This document shows positions 55,601-60,590 of a stretch of DNA of 64,000 nt, piece by piece. How positions within the stretch are numbered: position 1 is the first letter of the stretch; every line of letters begins with the position of its first letter. The notes beneath the pieces are model-generated. The model searched no databases. It was not told where the DNA came from and was given only the letters and a program-made list of their open reading frames with translations. Made by a program: the position numbers and the translations under genes. The stretch comes from Schistosoma haematobium. Taxonomy: Eukaryota; Platyhelminthes; Trematoda; Strigeidida; Schistosomatidae. The stretch lies in assembly GCF_000699445.3 (NCBI RefSeq), contig NC_067195.1:66708591-66772590 (forward strand), written 5' to 3'.

Positions 55601-57694
55601 AGCTGTAAATATGGATGTTCAGAGTAAAACCATTTTAAAATGTTTGTGATTTGCAAAATTTGAGATCATTTGTTAATGGGCAGTTGGATACTTTGGGTTG
55701 TTTTTAAAATGCTTAATAACTAAGTCATAGTTGTTTAATAACACATAATATATTTTCAGAATGAGTTTTGTGGAGATTCTTAGGAAATTTCACAGGTTGA
55801 AATCATGAGTCAATTGAAGCTAGACCACCATGGATAACCTGGAAGCACTGGATGGCCGTTTCGTCCTAGTATGGGACTCCTCGGCAGTGCGCATCCACGA
55901 ACCCGCCCCCACGGGATTCGAACCCAGGACCTACTGGCTTCGCGCACGAGCACTTAACCATTAGACCACTGAGCCGACACCCAACGGTGTTAATGTCCAG
56001 TGCTTCCAGGTTTTCCATGGTGGTCTAGGTTCAATTGACTCATGATTTCAACCTGTGAAATAATATATTTGTGTAAAAAATATGAAAGATTAAAACAGTA
56101 CTGATTTGAAGATTGAATCTAATACCTGAAATGTTCTTGATGAAAAAAAGGATGAAAGAAACAAACAACATGAATGACTCACAAAATAAATGTAACAGCA
56201 TTTTCTCTTGTTTTATTTGATAACAATTCTGGTCAGTTTTAGTGTGATGATTGTATAATTGATTAGGTTGTCTTCAATAATAAAACAGATTGTTGTGTGA
56301 ACACAGTCCTTTCACTTATGACTTTTCAAAGTTTATTAAGGAATTCTATGTGTAATATCAACATAAACTTTAAATTAAGATATTTTATTACAAACAGAAA
56401 AATAACAACATGTGTTGGACATTTCAAATAGGTAGAATCAAATCTAAATTAAAATAGTTTTTTGTTAATTCGCTACTATAATTATTTATATGTAATAAGT
56501 GAAAAGTTTTCAAACTAATTCACAAAGACTTCTAATAATGTATATATAGATTGGATTGTTATGTAGAAGCAAAAAAAAAAAAATTGTATTGAAAAACCAT
56601 AGAAAAATTCCAAATAAATTGTAGAACAACCGTATGATCTGTTACATATAATTATTGGACACAACGATCACAATTATTACAACTAATTAAGGGTTTGTAC
56701 GAAAACAGCAAATAATTTGTTATGTTAATTCATTTCTGATTCTTTATAGTTGATTTAACACTTCTTAATAAAACAACTGTAATAGATTTATTAGATAGAA
56801 ACTAACTAAAATAACAAAAACAGAAATAAAGACCATGTTTACTCGGTAATGTATTTTTTACGCGTAATCAGTGATCAATACGTTACTGTTCAATGTATTG
56901 ATTCATTTGAACAATAAATTTTAGACTACGGTCAATAAAGGAGATCGATTCACGAGAAAATAAATTAAACACCCAATTATTATTTCGGCTTACTAATACT
57001 AAATATTTCATCTGACGAGCACGATCTAGTATTTGATGTTAAGTGGTTGGGAATAGATAGTAGGAAACCCTTTATCTAGATGCAATGCTAGTTATTAATC
57101 GTCAGCGAGACCTATCTATAGCCTTCAGAGAACTGATACTTCAAGTGTCATCTAGTTTTATATTTTTAGATTTTGTTGTTGCCATTTTATGACATCAACT
57201 AACCTTCTTAAGGATTGAAATATTTTCAAGTACTGACAACTAACTAACATATGTAGTAAAGCCGGGTTTCTGCGAATTGATATAAGTTCTCTTGCAATTT
57301 GCATATGGTCGAAGATCAATAACTGCATTTATATGTGTCTGACTATCAATTAAGCTTTGCTTATTCCATTACATTATGAGCACGATGTTAATTTTCAAAC
57401 TTATTGGTTTATAAGTAGAATACATATTGTTATACTCCTTTTCTTGTAACGATTATTAAAAATACAAAATAAATACAAACCAGAGATAAGTTTTAAACAA
57501 AAAACACAATGAAACGTACATGGTTATCAGAGGAGTTAGATGATCTATTGAAGCAATTAGTATACCCAGTTGTGCAATACCATAACAGAGTAGTTGTGCA
57601 CGTAATGGTTCACCACGTTTTGTAATCACTTTGAATACATCCAAGAATGGCATAACATTGTCTTGAGCAATGGCCTGTAGAAGTCTTGGTGCTC
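78..57694 (-). CDS. K-Cl cotransporter (SLC12/KCC family), 3' part of gene, ten exons
   Basis: The product is an electroneutral K+/Cl- symporter of the plasma membrane, used for cell-volume and chloride control. Exons on the minus strand are 57694-57520, 43492-43394, 29689-29570, 20588-20389, 16417-16255, 9558-9446, 8470-8169, 7199-6933, 2055-1724 and 303-78. All borders are GT/AG and every split codon is restored on joining, giving 1997 coding bases (about 664 residues plus stop). Family hallmarks in order are [90 protein letters not shown] and [16 protein letters not shown]. This pattern is KCC rather than NKCC/NCC. The start codon and TM1-8 lie beyond the right edge. A Ser/Asn-rich linker encoded by the seventh-to-last part of the tail (7199-6933 and 2055-1724) diverges from vertebrate KCCs. 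Family assignment is from recalled family sequences, not a search. Confidence 0.95.
304..1723 (-). other. KCC intron, nothing recognised
   Basis: AT-rich sequence between the last two KCC exons. Short ORFs here show no family resemblance. I see no repeat or RNA gene. Confidence 0.7.
1724..2055 (-). CDS. KCC exon: Ser/Asn/Lys-rich disordered linker
   Basis: The acceptor is TATTTTAG and the donor GTAAGT. The 332-base exon is in phase with both neighbours. Its product (from [15 protein letters not shown] to [10 protein letters not shown]) is rich in Ser, Asn, Lys and Glu, lacks hydrophobic segments and has no clear KCC counterpart, although it occupies the linker before the conserved NVRRMHTAV-like block. 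It reads open throughout and restores the frame, which supports it as a real exon rather than intron. Confidence 0.85.
2371..2690 (+). repeat. Dispersed repeat, copy 1
   Basis: This stretch resembles 39785-40120 in the same orientation. Shared landmarks in order are TATAAGTAG, a purine-rich AAGATCAA tract, TTTGAGACAAT, GACATTTT, GGTTCTCAGATTTTA / AGTTCTCAGATTTTA, ATTGTCCCC-like, and a TTCATACT end. Many substitutions and indels separate the two. It has no coding capacity; type unknown. Confidence 0.6.
3622..4352 (-). pseudogene. Penelope-like RT-linker and GIY-YIG endonuclease, left copy
   Basis: Read leftwards, the frame starts in the central spacer with [20 protein letters not shown], continues through [14 protein letters not shown] to the end of the 4301-4038 reading frame, and needs a one-base frameshift near 4061-4068 to enter [17 protein letters not shown] and the GIY-YIG domain (3966-3622). 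That domain begins [17 protein letters not shown] and has R-x-x-EHH downstream, the usual catalytic pattern of Penelope-like endonucleases. The N-terminal reverse transcriptase proper is missing. The frameshift makes it non-functional as one protein. Confidence 0.85.
4353..5050 (+). pseudogene. Penelope-like RT-linker and GIY-YIG endonuclease, right copy
   Basis: The same content as the left copy in mirror image: the linker from [18 protein letters not shown], the same frameshift near 4605-4611, then the GIY-YIG domain (4706-5050) with [11 protein letters not shown] and stop after PLSLPWPSV. It differs from the left copy at one residue (Arg for Lys in NKAF[K/R]VIYN). Reading frames at 4929-5207 and 3743-3465 are out-of-frame shadows. 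Confidence 0.85.
5421..5790. mobile_element. Possible short element with 24-base terminal inverted repeats
   Basis: Bases 5421-5444 and the reverse complement of 5767-5790 match at 21 of 24 positions (CATCAYACCATAAAAT core). The interior has no ORF of note. No target-site duplication is evident, and the element abuts the right arm of the palindrome, so it may be a miniature DNA transposon or part of the older host sequence. Confidence 0.35.
6933..7199 (-). CDS. KCC exon: regulatory segment and linker
   Basis: The acceptor is TTTCTTAG and the donor GTAAGT; both borders fall between codons. It encodes [20 protein letters not shown], aligning with the KCC segment DISAYTYERTLMMEQRS, then [13 protein letters not shown] and a divergent polar linker ending SDQSPDHAT. 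In vertebrate KCCs the Thr of SAYT is an inhibitory WNK/SPAK phosphosite (Thr906 in KCC2); here that column is Val, with a Thr one residue later. Confidence 0.9.
7200..8168 (-). other. KCC intron, nothing recognised
   Basis: AT-rich intron of 969 bases. An ORF at 7345-7578 on the plus strand has no recognisable similarity. Confidence 0.7.
8169..8470 (-). CDS. KCC exon: C-terminal domain core ([19 protein letters not shown])
   Basis: The acceptor is TTTTGCAG and the donor GTAAGT. It encodes [20 protein letters not shown], then [17 protein letters not shown] and [10 protein letters not shown], and ends in VEVVAM. This is the best-conserved block of the KCC cytoplasmic domain. The DVWWIVHDGG motif of vertebrates has its second Trp replaced by Cys. 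Confidence 0.95.
8471..9445 (-). other. KCC intron, nothing recognised
   Basis: AT-rich intron of 975 bases. A slightly GC-richer part near 9180-9250 gives a short plus-strand ORF with no family resemblance. Confidence 0.65.
9446..9558 (-). CDS. KCC exon: C-terminal domain, third segment
   Basis: The acceptor is ATTCAAAG and the donor GTAAGT. The 113-base exon encodes [20 protein letters not shown] and [17 protein letters not shown], equivalent to the KCC segment SAGLGGL-HNTV followed by a Trp-containing strand. It ends with a single T that joins CG of the next exon to encode Ser. Confidence 0.92.
9762..9870 (-). mobile_element. SINE fragment with degenerate hammerhead ribozyme
   Basis: On the minus strand it has GAGGAGTCCCATACTAGGAC, then GAAAT, then GGCCGTCCAGTG and the CCAGGTTTTCCATGG tail shared with the copies at 50.9 and 55.8 kb. 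The hammerhead core has lost its first C (TTGAGGAG) and the last C of GAAAC. The tRNA-like half is absent, and the tail sequence TCAATTGACTCATGA directly follows on the other side. Confidence 0.7.
13905..13934. repeat. AAAT microsatellite
   Basis: About seven tandem AAAT units. Confidence 0.9.
15279..15361. repeat. (AT)n microsatellite
   Basis: About 80 bases of alternating A and T, broken by two C residues (ACATATACAT) in the middle. Confidence 0.95.
16255..16417 (-). CDS. KCC exon: C-terminal domain, second segment
   Basis: The acceptor is TTTTACAG and the donor GTAAGT. It encodes [19 protein letters not shown] and the downstream helix with [18 protein letters not shown], aligning with the KCC segment LTIVGSVLEG...KGFCQ...LRDG. 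It ends with AT, joined to G of the next exon to make Met. It is too short and split to show as a long ORF. Confidence 0.92.
16928..17105 (-). mobile_element. tRNA-derived SINE with hammerhead remnant
   Basis: On the minus strand the order is a tRNA-like head (A-box-like GGCTGATTGGTCTAGAGG, decayed B box around ACGTTAGAATCC), GATCGTGGATGC, then CTGAGGAGTCCCATACT and GGCCGTCCACTGC. The core CGAAAC has become AGAAGC, so the ribozyme is probably inactive. Confidence 0.8.
18805..18985 (-). mobile_element. Second SINE type, degenerate copy
   Basis: It resembles the element at 63791-63968: on the minus strand CTCAGTGGTAA, TCTCTGACTGT, GGTGACAC, then GCTGACAAGTG, TGAAAC and TTGTCGATTACC. The hammerhead core has CTGACAA instead of CTGANGA and GTA at the cleavage site. 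Probably an inactive old copy. Confidence 0.72.
20389..20588 (-). CDS. KCC exon: start of cytoplasmic C-terminal domain
   Basis: The acceptor is ATTTTAG and the donor GTAAGA. It encodes [12 protein letters not shown], then [19 protein letters not shown] (the conserved first strand of the C-terminal domain), and ends at QLKAGHG, whose last Gly is split G|GT. An ORF that reads through the donor into the intron ([10 protein letters not shown]) is an artefact of non-splicing. Confidence 0.94.
21905..22135. mobile_element. Degenerate inverted SINE, hammerhead remnants in both arms
   Basis: The left arm (about 21905-21975) reads on the minus strand as a decayed hammerhead 3' half (GAAACAGCCGTCCAGAG). 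The right arm (about 22070-22130) reads on the plus strand as AAAACGACCGTTCAAAGCC then TTCAGGTTTTAAATGGTGAT, matching the same tail in the opposite direction. The interior has tRNA-head remnants. Strongly mutated. Confidence 0.6.
23982..24010. repeat. (TA)n microsatellite
   Basis: About 29 bases of alternating T and A. Confidence 0.9.
25790..25848 (-). ncRNA. Smα-type hammerhead ribozyme, left arm, degenerate
   Basis: On the minus strand: CTGACGAG, stem II TCCC/GGGA, then TCAAAC in place of CGAAAC, then GCGCGTC cleavage context and CTGAAATCC. The core G and C before AAAC are changed, so it is probably inactive. Confidence 0.7.
25978..26030 (+). ncRNA. Smα-type hammerhead ribozyme, right arm, degenerate
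   Basis: On the plus strand: stem I TCCAG pairs with CTGGA; the core is CCGACGAG (expected CTGANGAG) and CGAAAA (expected CGAAAC); the cleavage triplet GTC is kept. Two core changes predict loss of activity. Confidence 0.72.
29570..29689 (-). CDS. KCC exon: TM11 and TM12
   Basis: The acceptor is TTTTCAAG and the donor GTAAGT. The 120-base exon encodes [20 protein letters not shown] (TM11) followed by a second hydrophobic run and IYKYIEFRG, which in KCCs marks the exit of TM12 into the cytoplasm. The terminal Gly codon is split GG|T. Confidence 0.94.
31290..31818 (-). mobile_element. Solo-LTR-like block
   Basis: Read on the minus strand it begins TGTTGGGGACGTTAGATCC, has a TATA-like TGTATATATACG about 210 bases in, and is clearly GC-richer and more structured in composition than its surroundings. 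The 3' limit is uncertain: a CA-ending stretch near AACATCAACA (about 31290) is a candidate. No flanking duplication, primer-binding site or internal ORF was seen. It could be a solitary long terminal repeat of a Gypsy-type element or another non-coding repeat. Confidence 0.4.
31850..32095. mobile_element. Smα-like SINE, degenerate
   Basis: The layout matches the 25.8-kb element. A left remnant GGACTCGT (31858 onward) is followed by a minus-strand tRNA-like part with intact A box (TAGCTATGTGG) and B box (GGTTCGAGTCC), then a plus-strand hammerhead and CCACTGCTATAGTCATCATCC. Confidence 0.75.
32011..32065 (+). ncRNA. Smα-type hammerhead ribozyme, degenerate
   Basis: The order is TTGATGAATCC, AAATAGGGA, TAAAC, GCGTGTC and TTTAGTTCC. 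Compared with the core CTGATGAG/CGAAAC, the first C, the last G and the CG before AAAC are changed. Confidence 0.68.
34526..35302 (+). pseudogene. APE-type endonuclease domain of the retrotransposon
   Basis: From ATG at 34526 the frame reads [11 protein letters not shown] then TGA at 34634, continues through LGISETHW (catalytic Glu), VIQCYAP-like [20 protein letters not shown] (catalytic Asp/Asn) and TENQIDHI, with a second stop at 34862. A frameshift near 35265-35282 moves to the frame carrying [12 protein letters not shown], which supplies the terminal SDH motif. Catalytic motifs are visible but the ORF is broken. Confidence 0.85.
35283..35594 (+). pseudogene. Endonuclease end and linker, frame-shifted fragment
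   Basis: This fragment has [19 protein letters not shown], the last catalytic SDH block, and the linker [10 protein letters not shown]...[11 protein letters not shown] second frameshift near 35480-35510 leads into the reverse transcriptase frame. Confidence 0.82.
35512..36804 (+). pseudogene. Reverse transcriptase domain of the retrotransposon
   Basis: An open stretch of 430 codons. Visible RT blocks in order are [71 protein letters not shown] (catalytic Asp), TGVRQGCLL and [11 protein letters not shown] (the FADD catalytic pair). The usual GPDN motif reads RPDN here. It ends at a premature TAG (36802-36804) in a position where related elements read through, and the frame continues in 36805 onwards. 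Confidence 0.9.
36805..37545 (+). pseudogene. C-terminal region of the retrotransposon ORF
   Basis: In the same frame as the RT, with further stops at 36985 (TGA) and 37348 (TAA). It contains [59 protein letters not shown] and [13 protein letters not shown], typical of the carboxy-terminal part of these elements, and ends with TAA at 37543-37545 just before the TAAG tail. Confidence 0.87.
37612..37657. repeat. (TA)n microsatellite
   Basis: About 46 bases of alternating T and A, 50 bases after the retrotransposon tail. Confidence 0.93.
39785..40120 (+). repeat. Dispersed repeat, copy 2
   Basis: The counterpart of 2371-2690 in the same orientation (TATAAGTAG, AAGATCAAAG, TTTGAGACAATTG, GACATTTTGCAAATTAA, AGTTCTCAGATTTTACT, TTGTCCCCGC, GTTCACCACA). 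It has no ORF of note; type unknown. Confidence 0.6.
43394..43492 (-). CDS. KCC exon: TM10 and following loop
   Basis: The acceptor is TTCTTCAG and the donor GTATGT. The 99-base exon encodes [18 protein letters not shown] (TM10) and the conserved loop [12 protein letters not shown]. The last codon is split TG|G and is completed as Trp by the next exon. The match to KCC proteins is nearly residue for residue through WRPRF and FYHW. Confidence 0.94.
49560..49885 (+). mobile_element. tRNA-derived SINE with hammerhead, plus strand
   Basis: The left half (CAGCTTCTAACGGTGTTAATG, then CAATCCGCG...GCGCAACC) matches 50985-51090 of the 50.8-kb copy. It then inverts (GACATTAACATCGTTGGATGC TGACTCAG), giving a tRNA-like head with an A-box-like TGACTCAGTGATCTAG and a decayed B box GAGTTAGAGTCTC, then the hammerhead and a TCCAGTGCTTCC tail. 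Confidence 0.75.
49803..49852 (+). ncRNA. Hammerhead ribozyme, one core change
   Basis: CTGAGGAG is intact, followed by TCCCATGATAGGG, then CAAAAC where CGAAAC is expected, then GTCCATC and CAGTGCTTCC. Stem I (ACTG with CAGT) is kept. The CGAAAC change should abolish activity. Confidence 0.75.
50777..51125 (-). mobile_element. tRNA-derived SINE with intact hammerhead core
   Basis: Read on the minus strand: a leader with GGTTGAAGTTAGACATTAAC, tRNA-like head with A box (GGCTCAGTGGTCTAG) and perfect B box (GGTTCGAATCT), CGTGGATTCGCC, hammerhead, then CCTGGTTTTCCATGGTGG and CATGG TTTCC tail reaching 50777, where TGTGGAGATT matches the start of the 55.8-kb copy. RNA polymerase III transcription from the A and B boxes is likely for such elements. 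Confidence 0.85.
50865..50912 (-). ncRNA. Hammerhead ribozyme with complete conserved core
   Basis: On the minus strand the core elements are CTGAGGAG (50905-50898), stem II GTCC/GGAC around a CATACTA loop, CGAAAC (50884-50879), a minimal stem III (GGCC) and the cleavage triplet GTC (50874-50872), predicting cleavage before 50871. The invariant positions CUGANGA, GAAA and NUH are all present. Stem I is partly weakened (CCCTG opposite CAGTG). Very short stem III is typical of schistosome hammerheads, which can act as dimers. Confidence 0.85.
51804..52097. mobile_element. Inverted-repeat element with Penelope-style hammerhead remnant
   Basis: Bases 51804-51866 and 52034-52097 are inverted copies (AAATCTCAG, ATGAATTTGAAGTA, CCAACGTTTCAC / reverse of GCGAAACGCTGAATGTACTTC). 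Each arm, read outward, starts at GAAACG and continues into the same 60-base sequence. This resembles the hammerhead-containing terminal regions of Penelope-like elements, arranged head to head. No ORF remains. Confidence 0.6.
52003..52050 (+). ncRNA. Penelope-type hammerhead remnant
   Basis: The order is ATGAAAAA, then stem II GCCTGG/CCAGGC (6 bp, loop GTCAGATTG), then GAAAC and GCTGAATG. The GAAAC and stem II are strong, but the CUGAUGA box is reduced to CCATGAA and the cleavage triplet reads GCT, so it is probably inactive. The opposite arm reads GAAACGTTGG, with an acceptable GTT triplet but no stem II. Confidence 0.5.
54912..55165 (-). mobile_element. Degenerate tRNA-derived SINE
   Basis: On the minus strand it keeps ACATACTAGGACGAAAC, then CAACCGACCAGTGTTTCC and TGATTTTCAATGC, but the CTGAGGAG box is decayed to a TAAAAAATC-type run and the tRNA-like head is barely recognisable. 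The far end near 55150 (GACAAGACTGAACTCC) matches the end of the 50.8-kb copy. Confidence 0.65.
55757..56064 (-). mobile_element. tRNA-derived SINE with 60-base terminal inverted repeats
   Basis: The left arm (about 55789-55852) and right arm (55996-56059) are inverted copies: TTTCACAGGTTGAAATCATG at the left and its complement at the right. The interior on the minus strand has a tRNA-like head (A box GGCTCAGTGGTCTAATGG, perfect B box GGTTCGAATCC), GTGGATGC, and the hammerhead. The sequence TGTGGAGATTCTTAGGAAAT to the left is shared with the 50.8-kb copy. Confidence 0.85.
55840..55890 (-). ncRNA. Hammerhead ribozyme, near-intact
   Basis: On the minus strand: CCGAGGAG (one change from CTGAGGAG), TCCCATACTAGGA, CGAAAC intact, GGCCATC (triplet ATC, still NUH) and CAGTGCTTCC. 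Stem I is perfect (CACTG with CAGTG). The U-to-C change in the CUGA box probably inactivates it. Confidence 0.78.
57520..57694 (-). CDS. KCC exon: end of TM8, TM9 and start of TM10
   Basis: The acceptor is ...GTCTAG and the donor GTACGT. The exon begins with two bases completing a Gly codon and ends with AT, which joins G of the next exon to make Met. It encodes the family motif [21 protein letters not shown], then a short loop with GEP, then a hydrophobic stretch containing [11 protein letters not shown] (TM9) and DHLTPLIT (entry of TM10). This is the most 5' exon I can identify; the preceding exon, expected to encode an FSTCGAGLQSLTG-like stretch, was not found between 57695 and 64000. Confidence 0.93.
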
Positions 57695-59849
57695 CTAGAC
57701 GGAGTGTTTAAGAAAAGAATATAGAAAATGAAATATTATTACACTTTACCCAATGCTGGAATCTCCTATAAACAATTAAATAAAATGTTTTAGAACAAAA
57801 TTAACTAAATAATTAGGCAATTATCGGAATGGCATATTGAATAACATTGAATGTTTTGAAGGAAATTGGTTAACACTTATGCATATGTTAGATTTAGTGA
57901 TATTAACTAATGCAGTTAAATTTGATATATTCTCATACAATATCGTTTACAGTTAAAGAAGATTAGTTATATGTTACGAAGTCACTGAATACAAAAGATG
58001 ATAAAACTTACATAAAAAAGAATTATTGAAAGCTTTTTCTGCAGAAAATAAATTCATTGTCTGATAAACTTACTTCCATAGTATACTTTTAATAGAAACT
58101 AACAGGCCATACTTCCAATGGTATTTGTATAACCGACATATTACTTATTGCAGTAACCAACGTTAAAATGTGGCCTTTTTTATATTGCTCTCTTTATTCC
58201 ATTTCTTTTTTCATGAATAAACATATTTTTTACTGTTTATTTTCTTTCTTACCTTCATACGTCACATAATAAACTACAATTGTCTCTCCGTCTTATCATT
58301 GTTCAATTCTACTGTTATTATCAATTAAATACGAAATTTTAGAAAAATAGAACATTGTAGAAAAGGACCCCGCAATTAATATAGTATTTTTTTACATTAG
58401 ATCTGATCAACAAACATAAGGTTTCATGATTTCACTGAGAAAGTAACGTTAAACATTCGATCAACTTTTTGCATGCAAGAAAAATATCACTACCGACTGA
58501 ATATATGTAAAGTTATTGTACAGAAAAAAATTTATTTCAATAAGCAACATAATTTAATGGGTCATATTTCTAGTTGAATATCTAATGAATTTGTGTATGT
58601 TGTTTTGTTGTTAAATAGAGAAAGAAAAATACAATACAGTAATTATATATTGATAAAATGAGATTATTATTTTGTTTTGTTTGATTAGTTCTTGTAAAAC
58701 TCATTTGTTAAATAAACATTTTCTAGTGAATATATGTAATTAATAGCAAATAAAACTTTTAAACGGTTCATTGGTATTACATTTATACGGATTATGATAA
58801 TATGAATAATAATAATAATAATAATACAATCAAGGGAAGTGGACTATTCAATATTTAAAGGATGAAAAAGAATAACTAAACGGATTGAGTCACGAATTAG
58901 AAAAGAGTGAAATTGGAGCAGAAAATTTAGGAAAAAAAGAGAAACTAATGTATATGAGGAGCAATATCATGTACAAGCAAATAGATTAATGAAAATTTTA
59001 GATGGCAATAAGTATGAGTTTAATAAACTCAAAAAAAAACAACTACAGTATTCCGATGTAATATATATTTCCCAGAATAATAATCGATATATTTTATATA
59101 AAAATACATAGGATAGATGGAAAAGCTTATCAAGTACTATTTATCGAAGTATATTTTCTACTCTCAAATAATAAACTGATAGAAATCTTAGTATTGGAAT
59201 ATATACATATCAAAATGATAAGAAACCAAAGCGTAAAACCATTTCAATAAGAATGGACACGAAACGATAGCATAGAAATCGGTTTACATAATATACTGAT
59301 ACAAATGCTAGATATAATAGTCTTTTGTAACACTATATTTTTCTACTAAAGAATATTACTTATGTATGTAAACGCAATTTGTTGATGAGAAATTTTAACT
59401 AGAAAATCGAAATGAAAGTAAAAATCAAAAGAGCAGATATTTTTTCCTTTTAATTTACTAAATCTGATTCAATGTACGTTATTGAAGCATGATTTTAATG
59501 TTAATAGTTCAGACCAGTTTAATGGTATACTATCAGAAACGTGTAGCTCACAATCAACAAACTATTTATCGAAAAATACACTGCATTATAGATATTATTC
59601 AACATGAAGCATCAAGTATCCACCAATCATCAGAATAAATACAACAGAATGTTTTGTGTAGCTTTGAGAAAATTGCAACTTTGGAACGTGTTCAAAATTA
59701 CACCTGTGTGTCTAACGAAGATCATTCAGTCGGTCATATCATATGACCTGGTGTGTATGTACATCGATTCAATTTGTTCAACCCAATTGGCGCAGAAATA
59801 TAAAATAAATTAGTAAAATAAAAACAAGCCTTATGAGAAGTTTATAATC

Positions 59850-60590
59850 TCAGGATTTTGGGGACGAAAAGGAATAGATGCACCTGCTCTATTGAGAACG
59901 ATTTTGATCCATTTTATTGAATGTCTCTAACCATTGGTTATGATAGTCACACAGAACCCAACAAGGTGGTCTACCCTTATTCATGTGACTCAAGCCAATT
60001 GTTAATTACTTCATGGACTGATGCCATGTTTAGTGTGGCCGCCCTCTAGCTTTATTGAGACTGTTTTCGCACCAGAAAAAGTTGCCCATGGAGGTAAGCG
60101 GTGGTTTGGTATACGAAACAGTTGATGGAAATTTACTACCTTATTAATCGATTTACCATTCTTAACTCAGGGCATTAATTAGTACGTGGTCCCAAAATAC
60201 TCGAGTAATGCTTTGTAGATACCTATGATCGAATACCAGTAACCTAGGAATATCCTCTACTCTTAATGGCCATGTTTTACAAGACGCCTTTATCACAAGT
60301 GACGCAAATGGGCAGAAGCTAATTGGACTTTCTGAATCCGCGCCGGGGTTTAGTCAGATACTAGGCCATCAGTACTGACGAGACTTCCATGATAAGTGAA
60401 GCGGTCGATTCACTTAACTAATTCACTATTTATAGTTAGTCCAGGTGCTGAAACAAAACGTTTTATTTCGAGGAAGAAAGCCACATTCCAGACGTGCATG
60501 TGTTGATGATTAAGGTGATCAGAAGACTGTGCACTTTGTCAACGTCTTCGCCATGGTGTTGACTTCGGCTTCATTTTAACTTTCATGAGT
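59850..60590. repeat. Unidentified GC-richer block, probably an old dispersed repeat
   Basis: About 740 bases whose composition differs sharply from the flanking AT-rich DNA, with stretches such as GCCGCCCTCTAGC and GAATCCGCGCCGGGG. No ORF or family is recognised. It includes ACTGACGAG followed about 20 bases later by GAAGCGGTC, a hammerhead-like order without a convincing stem I. Confidence 0.4.

Larger units (their letters stand above)
43493..57519 (-). other. KCC intron with four SINEs and a Penelope-style inverted repeat
   Basis: A 14.0-kb intron. From 43493 to 49550 I recognise nothing apart from short TA tracts (about 47697-47712). It then holds SINEs at 49560-49885, 50777-51125, 54912-55165 and 55757-56064, and the inverted repeat at 51804-52097. 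A plus-strand ORF at 44448-44669 is rich in Cys and His but matches nothing I know. Confidence 0.65.

Noticed and set aside
58050..58190. Minus-strand stretch reading GHILTLVTAISNMSVIQIP as a possible KCC membrane exon
   Set aside because: It matches no KCC segment, would not join in phase as the exon before 57694 with a Gly split codon, and runs into a stop before the nearest GT.
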